Shown here: one piece after another, positions 1-7,980 of the stretch
Layout: each line of letters opens with the position of its first letter
Numbering within the stretch: the first letter of the stretch is position 1
NCBI GenBank assembly: GCA_963819885.1
Contig: CAWFXV010000024.1
Coordinates: 248,001-312,000, forward strand
DNA: 64,000 nt
Direction of reading: 5' to 3'
Source of the DNA: JACVRX01 sp963819885
GTDB lineage: Bacteria > Actinomycetota > Actinomycetes > Jiangellales > Jiangellaceae
The notes under the pieces: generated by a model
Told to the model about the DNA's origin: nothing
The model's input: the letters and a program-made list of their open reading frames with translations, nothing else
Database searches by the model: none
Made by a program: the position numbers and the translations under genes

Positions 1-1091
1 AGAATCTGGCCCAAGGCAGCGTCGATCCCGGCTGAATTCCCGGCACCGACCGCTCGGTAGACAGCGACGACGTCGGCAGCGCCGTACTCGGAGACGAGCA
101 GACGCACGGCCAGGTGAGCGCCTTCGTACGCCATGGTCGCCCGGCTCGGGTCGTCGAATGCGTCGTCGTCAGGCAGTCCGGGCGGAGCGCCCTCCTCCCG
201 GACCTGCCGAACGGCGCCGTCGACCGCACGGCCGACGTCGGCCCCCGCCTCGCGATACCCCGCGTAGTCGGCCAGGCCCTCGGATAGCCAGCGAGGAGCC
301 GCTGCCAGGCCCAGGGTGGCGACATGGAAGGCCTCGTGTCCGAACACAGCGGTGCGTGTCGCGGGGTCCAGCCGGGTAAGGACCTCTGCGTCGGCCAAGA
401 CCCGCACCGGGCCGCCTGCCGTTCCTGGCCGACCCGCCACACTCGTCACCGCTGCCATGCCGGCTCTGACACCCGTTGGGTCCATGCGACCGGCCTGCTC
501 CCAGGTCTCGGGAATCACCAAGACCACCCGTGGCGGCGGTTGGCTCAACAATCTGCCGACCGATGCGGCCGCGTGCTCCAGTTCGGCGGCATAGGTGTCC
601 AGCCGGTCAGCGGGGCCGGCGCCCACCACGAGGGCGTTCGGTCCAGACACCGTCGCCGCACCGGCGATTTCCCACGGAGGCATCGGAGTCGTGGTGGAGC
701 CGGCTACCAGCAGGTTCGCCGTCAGGTCCAGTACGGCGCCGACCACCGCGTCGGTCCGCTCCCCCACAAGCCGGTATCGAACCTGGACCGCCGCCCGCCA
801 GGAGTGATCCGATGCCCGCTCGAGGCTGGTCAGCTGTTCCGACCACGCGTCGAGGTTCAGCCGCTCCAGCGACTCGAACAGGGCCATTTGTGTGTCTGCG
901 GGTTCGGCGACGGTCGCGCGCCATGCGTCGGCATCGGCCGATCGCACGGCCTGTTCGCGCCGAGCGAGGATCTGCTCGATCTCGGGTTGAACCTCGGCAA
1001 CCGGCGCGGCCGAGCCGGCGACCGGAACCGACCCGACCAGGACACCCAACGCAGCCGCCGCAAGGCCTAGCACGGCGACCTGGCGGCTCAT
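1..1091 (-). CDS. Secreted zinc metallopeptidase-like protein (peptidase MA-like), 3' end outside window
   Basis: The reading frame opens at an ATG at 1091 and runs off the left edge with no stop, giving about 363 residues, so the C-terminus is missing. The first 30 residues are a short basic start plus an Ala/Leu/Val-rich stretch ending near GSAAP, a Sec signal peptide without a lipobox cysteine. HEAFH (H252, E253, H256) is a zincin HExxH site, and SEGLADY about 15 residues later supplies E271, a plausible third zinc ligand. This spacing fits the gluzincin 'peptidase MA' group. The substrate is unknown; location should be outside the membrane. It lies just downstream of, and co-oriented with, the NlpC/P60 gene, which suggests an envelope role. 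No homologue was checked. Confidence 0.75.
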   Translation of the reverse strand, partial: MSRQVAVLGLAAAALGVLVGSVPVAGSAAPVAEVQPEIEQILARREQAVRSADADAWRATVAEPADTQMALFESLERLNLDAWSEQLTSLERASDHSWRAAVQVRYRLVGERTDAVVGAVLDLTANLLVAGSTTTPMPPWEIAGAATVSGPNALVVGAGPADRLDTYAAELEHAAASVGRLLSQPPPRVVLVIPETWEQAGRMDPTGVRAGMAAVTSVAGRPGTAGGPVRVLADAEVLTRLDPATRTAVFGHEAFHVATLGLAAAPRWLSEGLADYAGYREAGADVGRAVDGAVRQVREEGAPPGLPDDDAFDDPSRATMAYEGAHLAVRLLVSEYGAADVVAVYRAVGAGNSAGIDAALGQI

Positions 1092-1121
1092 CCACCGATC
1101 GTAAGGTCACGGGCATCCCGG

Positions 1122-2171
1122 TCAGCCGGGTCGGGTGGCTCCGGAGAACGGCATGTAGGAGATCGGATCGACACTCACGACGTCACCTGGATGGGTGGCA
1201 TGGACCACCTGCCCGTTCCCCAGGGCGATGCCGACGTGGCTGATCGGACTGTAGAAGAACACCAGGTCACCGGGCTCCAGCTGGCTGAGCGAGACCCGGG
1301 TCCCCACGCCGATCTGAGCGCCGGACGACCTCGGCAGCGAAACCCCCGCCTGCGCCCAAGCCATCATGGTCAGCCCGGAGCAGTCCCAGGCGTTCGGGCC
1401 CTCGGCACCGTAGCTATAGGGCTCGCCGAGCTGAGCCAGCGCGAAGTCGACGGCGATCTTGCCCTTGCCGGAAGCAGGGACGTCGGGGAACGTCTCGCTG
1501 CCGCCGCCTCGACTGGCCCGTTCCGCCGCGGCCGCACGTTCACGCGCGACGCGTTCGGCCTCGAGCTGGGCTCGTTCCTCGGCTTCTAAGCTGTCGAGCA
1601 GCTTCTGGGCGTCGGCAAGGTACTCGTCGAGGGTGGCCTGCTGCTGGGCAAGGTCGGCCTCGACGGCGTGCAGGCGGCTGAGCTCCTCGTCGGCGAGCAG
1701 CCGACTTTGTTCGAGCCGCTGTTGCTCGGCGGCGACGGCATCGAGCTGCTCAGAACGCTGGTGAGTGTATGCGTCGATCGCCGACGCCTTGGCCAGGAAC
1801 TCCGCGGGGTCGTCGGCCACGAGTGCATTCACCGTCGGGTCGATGCCGCCCGCTCGGTACGTGGCGGCTGCGAACCCACCCATCTCGGCGACGAGGTCGT
1901 CGACCTTTGCCTGCTGGCTTGCGACTGCTGCCTCTGCCTTGGCCAGGCTGCGCTTGACCTCCGCGAGCTCGTCGGTGGCCGCGTGGTAGCGCTCGGTGGT
2001 CTGTTCGGCCTTGTGATTGAGCTCGTCGACGAGGGTGCGGACCTCAGCGAGGGTGGGAGTGGGGTCGGCAACTCCGGCCGGAGCCAGCGCCACGCCGACG
2101 AGACCGACAATGGCGGCGGTGGCGACAACGAGGGCATGACGAGTACAGCTGTGGCGGCCGCGCAGGGGCAC
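1122..2171 (-). CDS. NlpC/P60 family peptidoglycan endopeptidase with coiled-coil N-terminus
   Basis: Exported cell-wall hydrolase, expected to cut D-Glu/diamino-acid bonds in stem peptides like RipA-type enzymes. The N-terminus has a signal peptide (hydrophobic about 15-35), then a long charged Ala/Glu/Gln coiled coil (about 45-215), then an NlpC/P60 domain (about 235-349). The catalytic Cys is in NAWDCSGLT (C264) and the His in SHVGIAL (H312). I chose the GTG at 2171 because AAAGGGA sits six bases upstream. The GTG at 2192, seven codons earlier, would begin inside the riboswitch terminal stem. With this start the product has 349 residues. Expression is probably gated by the c-di-AMP riboswitch in the leader, a link known for actinobacterial wall hydrolases. 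Confidence 0.92.
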   Translation of the reverse strand: MPLRGRHSCTRHALVVATAAIVGLVGVALAPAGVADPTPTLAEVRTLVDELNHKAEQTTERYHAATDELAEVKRSLAKAEAAVASQQAKVDDLVAEMGGFAAATYRAGGIDPTVNALVADDPAEFLAKASAIDAYTHQRSEQLDAVAAEQQRLEQSRLLADEELSRLHAVEADLAQQQATLDEYLADAQKLLDSLEAEERAQLEAERVARERAAAAERASRGGGSETFPDVPASGKGKIAVDFALAQLGEPYSYGAEGPNAWDCSGLTMMAWAQAGVSLPRSSGAQIGVGTRVSLSQLEPGDLVFFYSPISHVGIALGNGQVVHATHPGDVVSVDPISYMPFSGATRPG

Positions 2172-2187
2172 GCGTTTCCCTTTCTTC

Positions 2188-2345
2188 CGCACCGCCTACC
2201 GGGTGAGCTGACGGGTTCGGGTGGGAAGTCACCCTACGGACCTGCCAACAAGGCGGGTCCGATTCACCCCGGGAACCTGGGTCCCCGGCTACGGCCTCAC
2301 TCCGCAGGTACGCGGACCGAGGCCGAACTCGGCGGGGCACCTGCT
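2188..2345 (-). promoter_or_regulatory. ydaO/yuaA-type c-di-AMP riboswitch leader
   Basis: Read on the minus strand the leader shows the conserved blocks of the ydaO family in order: a GGGGACCCA block, GGGGTGAATC, GTAGGGTGAC, then ACCCGAACCCGTCAGCT and a closing GTAGGCG. The closing stem (GGCGG with CCGCC) ends about 20 bases before the chosen start of the NlpC/P60 gene. In known cases c-di-AMP binding lowers expression of wall hydrolases and osmolyte genes. Boundaries are approximate. A GC-rich hairpin further upstream (about 2345-2385) may belong to the leader. Confidence 0.88.
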
Positions 2346-2391
2346 CGTCGGCCCTTCGGCCGGCAGGGGGAAGCAGGCACCGGGTCGCAGG

Positions 2392-2634
2392 CTAGCCAGC
2401 CGAGCGGACGCCGGGCAAGTCCAGCCCGGGTGTTTCACCAGGTTCCTCGTCTGTTCCAGCTCTTACCACGAGCCGCAGCGGCGGCACCAGGCCCGCTTCG
2501 GCCAGCACGTCGATGGCTCGTTGTTCGGCCCCGTCGAGTTCGGCCGCGTGTGGGGGCTCGCCGAGCAGCACCGAGACGACACAGTCCGAGCAGGCCAGGC
2601 CGCGAACCTCGCAGCGGTCACAGTCGATGAGCAT
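2392..2634 (-). CDS. Small conserved cysteine-rich actinobacterial protein, unknown function
   Basis: An 80-residue protein starting MLIDCDRCEVRGLACSDC, with the ATG at 2634 preceded by GAAGGG seven bases upstream. An upstream extension is open but rich in unlikely residues and lacks a better ribosome site. The N-terminal third has four Cys (CDRC and, eight residues on, CSDC), a likely metal-binding knuckle. The rest is acidic-helical with no membrane segment. I recall similar short proteins near NlpC/P60 genes in actinobacteria but know no function. It could be a zinc-finger regulator; that is a guess. Confidence 0.7.
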   Translation of the reverse strand: MLIDCDRCEVRGLACSDCVVSVLLGEPPHAAELDGAEQRAIDVLAEAGLVPPLRLVVRAGTDEEPGETPGLDLPGVRSAG

Positions 2635-2707
2635 CAGCAGCCCTTCACGTGGTGTGTTCGCCGTCACCGAACTGGACGCTACGGGCAGGCACTGACAGAG
2701 TGCGCCG

Positions 2708-3979
2708 TCAGCCCAGAAGGGGCACCAGGACCTCGGAGTCGACCGCTCGGGCCCCGCTGCTTCGGACACCGTCTGCAACCTCCCGGTCGGAGGACACCAC
2801 GATCACTGCGCGCCCGGGCGGCTCCGCGGCGACCAACCGCCGAATCAGCTCGTCGGCGCTTTGACCATGCCGGCTGAACCGCACTCGCACGCCTTGTGCG
2901 GGGGTCACGGGCGGGGGGACGGAGACATCAGCGCCGTCGAATACGCAGGTCACCTCCGCTCCGGTCCGAGCGCTCAGGGCGGCCAGGCGTTGGACCAAGC
3001 GGGTGCGCTGCGCCTCCAGCGGCATCGATGCCCACGCGCCCTTGGTGACGTTGTATCCGTCGACGACGAGGTGACACCGCGGCAACACCAGCAGGTCCTC
3101 GAGCGACGCACTGTCGTCAGGGCGCGACTGCACGGACGCCGCTGTCGGCTCCGCAGCGTCGACGGTGTCCGCAGGTCTGACGCCCGACACCGGCAAGGCG
3201 AGTTCACGGCGCAGGCCAGCGGCGGCGTCCGCCAATGTGTCCAGCAGCAGGCCCAGCCGCGCGGTCTCGAGGGAGCGCCCCTCTCGACCAGCCCGGCGGG
3301 TGCTGCTCAAGGCCTCTTCGACGTCCGCCAGCCGCCCCCGCAACCGCCGGGCCTCGGCCTCGGTGGACGCCCTGGCTGAATCTGCGAGCTCGACCAATCG
3401 GGCCGCCTCGGCTGCCGTGGCTTGGCCGGCCTCCGTAGCGCGGGCTGCCTCGTCTCTGGCCTGGTTCGACTGTCGGCGCAAGGCCGCGTTTTCGGCCTTG
3501 AGGCGGTCGATCTCGGCCTTGGACCGCTCCCGGTCTTCGCGCGCTTCGGCGCGAGCAGCAGTGAGCTGTTCGCGCAGCCGCACCGTCGTGACGTCGGTTC
3601 GAGCGGCTTCCTCCTCCGCCCCGACTCGACGGATCTCCGCTGCGGCGGAGGCCACGACCTCGTCCCAGCCGTCGGCGTGGAGCAGGTATGCGACAACCGC
3701 GACATCGACTGGATCGGCGGCCGGCGGCGGCCCTGCAGCCAGCGCCTCGACGAGACCAGGATGCGCCGTCCGTGCGGCGTCGAGCACCCGAATCCGGAAG
3801 CCGGGATCGGCCTCCACGACCGCGGCGATGGCCGAGCCCCCGAGGCGAGCCCGCTTGGCCGCTGTGAACCGCGCGACCTGTCGAAGCGATGCCGGAACCT
3901 GCTCCGGTTCCAAGCCGCCGAGGACGTCAGATGCCAGCGACACGACCCGCTGCCGAACCGGTTGAGGTAGGGAGCTCAC
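2708..3979 (-). CDS. NYN-domain (YacP/Rae1-like) RNA-binding or nuclease protein with central coiled coil
   Basis: A 423-residue protein starting at a GTG at 3979 that overlaps the TGA of the upstream zinc-ribbon gene (GTGA), so the two are translationally coupled. The N-terminal about 110 residues are helical and unassigned. Residues 115-235 are a charged coiled coil. The C-terminal about 165 residues are a NYN/PIN-like fold beginning HLVVDGYNVTKGAW, with the conserved acidic Asp in VDGYN, then CVFDGAD and VSSDREVADG. Family members such as Bacillus Rae1 are ribosome-associated endoribonucleases, so an RNA-cleaving role is the best guess. The frame stays open far upstream in other genes' DNA, but the overlap start is clearly best. 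Confidence 0.85.
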   Translation of the reverse strand: MSSLPQPVRQRVVSLASDVLGGLEPEQVPASLRQVARFTAAKRARLGGSAIAAVVEADPGFRIRVLDAARTAHPGLVEALAAGPPPAADPVDVAVVAYLLHADGWDEVVASAAAEIRRVGAEEEAARTDVTTVRLREQLTAARAEAREDRERSKAEIDRLKAENAALRRQSNQARDEAARATEAGQATAAEAARLVELADSARASTEAEARRLRGRLADVEEALSSTRRAGREGRSLETARLGLLLDTLADAAAGLRRELALPVSGVRPADTVDAAEPTAASVQSRPDDSASLEDLLVLPRCHLVVDGYNVTKGAWASMPLEAQRTRLVQRLAALSARTGAEVTCVFDGADVSVPPPVTPAQGVRVRFSRHGQSADELIRRLVAAEPPGRAVIVVSSDREVADGVRSSGARAVDSEVLVPLLG

Positions 3980-4266
3980 GTGCCCTCGACAGCTTGCCCG
4001 GGAGCTTGCCCGGGAGCTTGCCCGGGAGCTTGGTCCAGACGCTGGACAACCTCGATCGAGTCGGTGGCGGCGCACCAGCGGCACCGGACCTGCTCGACTT
4101 TCTCGCCCAGAACCTCGGTCTCCTCGACCCGTGGCGACCCGGCGAGGTCGAGGTGGACGAACTCGCGGACCCGCATGGATCGGACGACGTCGAACCGGGT
4201 GAGGTTGCCGCATTGCGCACACCGCCACCGGGTCGTCGACGACAGCGCCGGTACCACCACGGTCAT
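3976..4266 (-). CDS. Small zinc-ribbon protein with QAPG-repeat tail
   Basis: A 96-residue protein with CAQC near the N-terminus and CRWC near the middle, a four-Cys zinc ribbon, followed by a tail reading QAPGQAPGQAPGQAVEGT. The tail is encoded by a 12-bp tandem repeat (see 3991-4032). The ATG at 4266 directly abuts AGGAG; the GTG two codons in (4260) has that AGGAG at a six-base spacing and may be the true start. It ends in a GTGA overlap with the NYN gene, so the two probably act together. Function unknown; a nucleic-acid or protein-binding adaptor for the NYN protein is an inference. Confidence 0.78.
   Translation of the reverse strand: MTVVVPALSSTTRWRCAQCGNLTRFDVVRSMRVREFVHLDLAGSPRVEETEVLGEKVEQVRCRWCAATDSIEVVQRLDQAPGQAPGQAPGQAVEGT
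3991..4032. repeat. 12-bp tandem repeat, 3.5 copies
   Basis: The unit AGCTTGCCCGGG repeats exactly three times, followed by a half unit. It is in frame in the zinc-ribbon gene on the minus strand, giving the QAPG tail. Because the unit length is a multiple of three, copy-number change would keep the frame. Confidence 0.95.
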
Positions 4267-4376
4267 CTCCTGTTGACGTTCGGCTCGGGCCCCGCTCGAG
4301 AGTAACTGCGGCTGATCGCCGACCGAGCGGCGCGTCGTCGCCTGGCCTGTCGGTCGGCCTGCCTAGCGTCATCGGC

Positions 4377-6125
4377 ATGGGCACGCCGGTAGTCGCCGTC
4401 CAGGGCACGCTGGACGAGCTCGGCACCCCGCTCATCGCGACGACATTCGTCGTCGTCGACCTCGAGACGACCGGCGGGTCGCCGGCGGCGAACGCGATCA
4501 CCGAGGTAGGGGCAGTCAAGGTCTGCGCCGGCGAGGTTCTGGGCGAATTCCAGACCCTGGTCCGCCCGGCCATGTCGATCCCGCCGTTCGTCGCCGTTCT
4601 CACCGGTATCACCGACGCGATGGTCGCCTCCGCCCCACCGGTCGACTCGGTGCTGCCGGCGTTCCTCGAGTTCTCCCGCGGCAGCGTTCTGGTGGCGCAC
4701 AATGCACCATTCGACGTCGGCTTCCTCAAAGCCGCGTGCGACTTCACTGGCCGGGCCTGGCCGACTCTGCAAGTGCTCGACACCGCTCGGCTGGCACGCC
4801 GGGTGCTTGCACGCGACGAGGCTCACGACTGCCGGCTGGCGACCCTCGCCCGGCTGTTCCGGGCCTCGACCATGCCCACCCACCGGGCGCTGGATGACGC
4901 CAGGGCGACCGTCGACGTCCTGCACGGCCTGCTCGAACGGCTGGGCAACGTCGGCGTCCACACCGTGGAGGAGTTGGCGACCTGGCAGAGCACCGTCACC
5001 CCTGCCCAGCGGCGCAAGCGATTCCTCGCCGAGAGCCTGCCGCATGCCCCTGGCGTGTACGTGTTCCTCGACGGCCGGGGCGCGACGTTGTACGTCGGCA
5101 AGAGCAAAGACATGCGGACCAGAGTCCGTACCTACTTCACCGCCTCGGAGACCCGTCGGCGGATGACCGAGATGGTGGCCATCGCGGAAACGGTCACCGG
5201 CATCACCTGCGCCACGCCACTCGAAGCCGAGGTCCGGGAGCTGCGGCTCATCGCCGAGCGCAAGCCGCGCTACAACCGTCGGTCCCGCTTTCCCGAACGT
5301 GTCACCTGGCTCAAGCTGACGGTCGAGCCGTTCCCGCGGCTGTCGCTGGTTCGAGAGGTGAAGGCCGACCAGGGCACATATCTGGGCCCGTTCGGGTCAC
5401 GGCGCCTGGCCGAAGCGGCCATGACCGCCGTACACGAAGCGGTACCGATCAGGCAGTGCACCGACCACCTCTCGCCAACCCGGCCGAAGCATGCCTGTGC
5501 GCTCGCGGAGATGGGCCGGTGTGGGGCGCCCTGCGAAGGCCGTGAGTCCGTGGCCGAATACGGTCGCCACGTCGAGGCCGTGCAGGTGGCGTTCACCGCC
5601 GACTCCCGCCAGATCGTCGACCGATTGACGGCCAGGATCGAGCGCCTCGCCGGTCATCACCGCTACGAGGAGGCCGCCGTCCACCGCGACCGCATGGCGG
5701 CCTTCGTCCGCACGGCCGCGCGGTCTCAACGCATCGCTGCCCTGGCGGCGGTCCCACATCTGGTCGCGGCCCGCCGGCTCGAGACGGGCGGTTGGGAGCT
5801 GCACGTCGCCCGGTTCGGCCGGCTCGCTGGTGCGGCGACCACACCGGCGGGACAACATCCTGGGCCGGCGCTCGCGGCGCTGGTGGCCACCGCCGAGACC
5901 GTCGTCGCCGCTCCTCCCCCGTTGCCGGCGGCGACGGTCGAAGAGACCGAGTGCGTCCTGCGCTGGCTGGAGACCCCCGGCACCCGACTGGTCGAGATCG
6001 ACGGCATTTGGGCACTGCCCGCCGGTGGGGCGGGCAGTCTCGCCGGGCTGGTGCGTGCCGCCGAGGCCGCCGACCGCGCCGCCCGCCCGTTCGACGACCG
6101 GCGCGCGTTGCGACCGCAGCGCTGA
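4377..6125 (+). CDS. DEDD 3'-5' exonuclease fused to a GIY-YIG (UvrC/Cho-like) endonuclease
   Basis: A 582-residue two-nuclease fusion. Residues about 22-200 form a DnaQ-type exonuclease: VVVDLETTGG supplies the first DxE pair (D28, E30), HNAPFDVGF the second Asp, and HRALDDARAT the H-x4-D end. Residues about 225-310 are a GIY-YIG domain (PGVYVFLDGRGATLYVGKSK), and HRYEEAAVHRDRM near 425 resembles a UvrB-interacting UVR helix. The family corresponds to Rv2191-like proteins and E. coli Cho in its second half, and is thought to act in DNA repair or incision. The start is the ATG at 4377; the 110-bp gap upstream is the divergent promoter shared with the zinc-ribbon gene. Confidence 0.92.
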   Translation: MGTPVVAVQGTLDELGTPLIATTFVVVDLETTGGSPAANAITEVGAVKVCAGEVLGEFQTLVRPAMSIPPFVAVLTGITDAMVASAPPVDSVLPAFLEFSRGSVLVAHNAPFDVGFLKAACDFTGRAWPTLQVLDTARLARRVLARDEAHDCRLATLARLFRASTMPTHRALDDARATVDVLHGLLERLGNVGVHTVEELATWQSTVTPAQRRKRFLAESLPHAPGVYVFLDGRGATLYVGKSKDMRTRVRTYFTASETRRRMTEMVAIAETVTGITCATPLEAEVRELRLIAERKPRYNRRSRFPERVTWLKLTVEPFPRLSLVREVKADQGTYLGPFGSRRLAEAAMTAVHEAVPIRQCTDHLSPTRPKHACALAEMGRCGAPCEGRESVAEYGRHVEAVQVAFTADSRQIVDRLTARIERLAGHHRYEEAAVHRDRMAAFVRTAARSQRIAALAAVPHLVAARRLETGGWELHVARFGRLAGAATTPAGQHPGPALAALVATAETVVAAPPPLPAATVEETECVLRWLETPGTRLVEIDGIWALPAGGAGSLAGLVRAAEAADRAARPFDDRRALRPQR

Positions 6126-6181
6126 CATCCATCTCGCCGACCGCCGGCTGGCGCCGACACCAGCCACGGAATAATCCTCAG

Positions 6182-6988
6182 GTGGTCATCCCGATCCATG
6201 ACCGGAACCCGACCCGCCGAACCCCGTATGTCACTCGCGTCCTCATCGCGCTCAATGCCGCCGCGTTCCTGATCAGCCCGCTGGTCCTCGGTGGCCTCGG
6301 GGACTCCGCGGCCGAGGCAGCGTGCTCGGTACAGGAGTTCTTCGACCGCTGGGCCGCCATTCCTCGTGAGCTGATGAGCGGCGAGCAGCTGCCGCTCGTG
6401 GTCGGGCCCGCCGTCATCGACGCCACCGGCGCACCGGCCTGCCAGTTAGTAGAGCCTGCCTACGAGAAGCTGCCGATCCTCTCGGCCGTCACGGCGATGT
6501 TCCTGCACGGGGGGTGGGCGCATCTGCTCGGCAACATGCTGTTCCTGTTCGTATTCGGCAACAACGTCGAAGACCGGCTCGGGCACGTGCGATACCTGTT
6601 GTTCTTCCTCGTGTGCGGGATCGCCGCCACCTACGCCTTCGCCCTCACCGACGTCGACGCCCGCTCGACGCTCGTCGGCGCTTCGGGAGCCATCGCCGGG
6701 GTGCTCGGGGCCTACTTGGCGTGGTATCCGCGGGCCCGAGTGATCAGCCTGGTGCCGTTCTTGCTGTTCATCCCGCTGCCGCTGCCGGCGTGGGTGGTAC
6801 TGGGTTCGTGGTTCGTGATCCAGGCGTTCTACAGCTTCGGCACCGGGGTCGCAGGGGGCGACGTCGCGTACGTGTCGCACGTGGCCGGATTCGTCGTCGG
6901 TTTATTGTTCGGTCTCGCGCTCGGCCGGGGAAAGGAGCCACCGCGGCCGGTCAGTCCGTACGACGTTGTGCCGCACCGCCCCTTGTAG
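6182..6988 (+). CDS. Rhomboid family intramembrane serine protease
   Basis: A 268-residue polytopic membrane protein starting at a GTG (6182), MVIPIHDRNPTRRTPYVTRV, a start typical of actinobacterial rhomboids. The catalytic Ser is in VGASGAIAG (S168) and the His in AYVSHVAGF (H233). HGGWAHLLGNM around residue 110 is the conserved loop-1/TM2 signature. Between TM1 and TM2 is an external segment of about 70 residues with several Cys. The ribosome site is weak (CTCAG). It cleaves transmembrane substrates within the bilayer; the substrate is not evident. It follows the exonuclease gene by 56 bases in the same direction. Confidence 0.93.
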   Translation: MVIPIHDRNPTRRTPYVTRVLIALNAAAFLISPLVLGGLGDSAAEAACSVQEFFDRWAAIPRELMSGEQLPLVVGPAVIDATGAPACQLVEPAYEKLPILSAVTAMFLHGGWAHLLGNMLFLFVFGNNVEDRLGHVRYLLFFLVCGIAATYAFALTDVDARSTLVGASGAIAGVLGAYLAWYPRARVISLVPFLLFIPLPLPAWVVLGSWFVIQAFYSFGTGVAGGDVAYVSHVAGFVVGLLFGLALGRGKEPPRPVSPYDVVPHRPL

Positions 6989-7027
6989 TCTCAGCCGCGA
7001 CTCAACCCCATCCGGCTGGGAGGCCCA

Positions 7028-7315
7028 GTGATCACCGCGATCGTGTTCGTACAGGCCGACGTCGCGCGAATCCCCGAGGTCGCCGAGGAAATCGCCAGTC
7101 TGGACTCGGTCAGCGAGGTCTATTCGGTCACCGGCGAGATCGACCTGGTGACGATGGTCCGGGTGCGCGAGCACCACGACGTGGCTGACGTCGTCGCCGA
7201 CCGGCTCAACAAGGTGCCGGGCGTCCTGAGGACCGAGACCCACATCGCGTTTCGCACGTACTCCAAGCACGACCTCGAGGCCGCCTTCGCACTCGGCGCA
7301 GAGGACGCGGACTGA
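7028..7315 (+). CDS. Lrp/AsnC-type ligand-binding (RAM) domain protein
   Basis: A stand-alone 95-residue AsnC/Lrp effector domain lacking the helix-turn-helix. It begins MITAIVFVQADVARIPEVAEEI, the usual first strand and helix, and has VTGEIDLVTMVRV and PGVLRTETHIAFRTYS, the core strands of the RAM fold. GGGAGG lies five bases before the GTG start. Such stand-alone domains bind amino acids or pair with full-length Lrp proteins; no partner is visible. It ends convergently with the small membrane protein at 7383. Confidence 0.9.
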   Translation: MITAIVFVQADVARIPEVAEEIASLDSVSEVYSVTGEIDLVTMVRVREHHDVADVVADRLNKVPGVLRTETHIAFRTYSKHDLEAAFALGAEDAD

Positions 7316-7382
7316 CACCGTCCCTACGTCACGCCGCTAACCGGAGTACGCCTCGCGCAGCCGCCGCTCCTGCTCCGCCGAA

Positions 7383-7709
7383 CTAGTCGGATTCCAACTC
7401 GAACAGCGCAGCCCGGGCCCGAGCTTGTGCCATGGCGTCGATGAACTTCGCGTCGAAGTCCGCGTCGCTGTCAGGGATCTCTACCAAGACGTGCTCATCG
7501 AGCACATCCCTACCGTCCGCCCTGACTTTGCGGACGACGACCCGAGTCACTGTGTCTACCGAGTAGTGGGTGGCAACCCATCGCGATGTGCCCTCGTCCG
7601 TTGTGACTTCCGGCTTACTGCTGCCGCGGATCAGGCCGTACATCGTGAAGGCGATCATCAGCACAACCGCCAGCACGGCAAGCGCCTCCACGAACGTGAT
7701 CATCACCAC
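7383..7709 (-). CDS. Small single-pass membrane protein, unknown function
   Basis: A 108-residue protein with one N-terminal membrane helix (about 3-27), an Arg/Ser/Lys linker, then a cytosolic or extracellular beta-rich domain with an acidic C-terminus (ELESD). GGGAGG sits four to five bases before the first of three consecutive possible starts (GTG, GTG, ATG; 7709-7701). I do not recognise the family. Just beyond the stop, another frame reads SAEQERRLREAYSG and stops, which may be chance or a lost C-terminal extension. Confidence 0.65.
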   Translation of the reverse strand: MVMITFVEALAVLAVVLMIAFTMYGLIRGSSKPEVTTDEGTSRWVATHYSVDTVTRVVVRKVRADGRDVLDEHVLVEIPDSDADFDAKFIDAMAQARARAALFELESD

Positions 7710-7980
7710 CGGTCCTCCCCGTTGTGCAGGGACAAGTCAGCTTCGTCGAGCTACGTGCAGCTCAGCCGTCGCCCGCGACCCGCCCGCTAGAACGCATTCG
7801 ATCGTATGCACCCGTGTCCAGCTGCACCTGCGGGGATCCCGACGTTCCATCCTCGCGGACCAGATGTTCGTCAACAGCGCTTGATCGGCCCGTTGGTGGA
7901 CATCTGGGCCGCGAGGTAGGTAATGGCCGGCACATCCAGCCACGCCTCGAACGTCTCAGCGATCATGCCTGCGGCAGTGG
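7710..7980. other. Intergenic region, no convincing gene
   Basis: These 271 bases lie between the small membrane protein's start and the trpD stop. On the minus strand a 31-codon stretch with GC-rich third positions begins MIAETFEAWLDVPAITYLAA (about 7960 down to 7880). It has no clear ribosome site and may be a remnant. I see no tRNA, strong terminator or repeat. Confidence 0.4.

Noticed and set aside
3927..4220. Minus-strand frame giving a KLPG repeat protein
   Set aside because: Same 12-bp repeat read in another frame; the zinc-ribbon frame has four Cys in proper spacing and a coupled stop.
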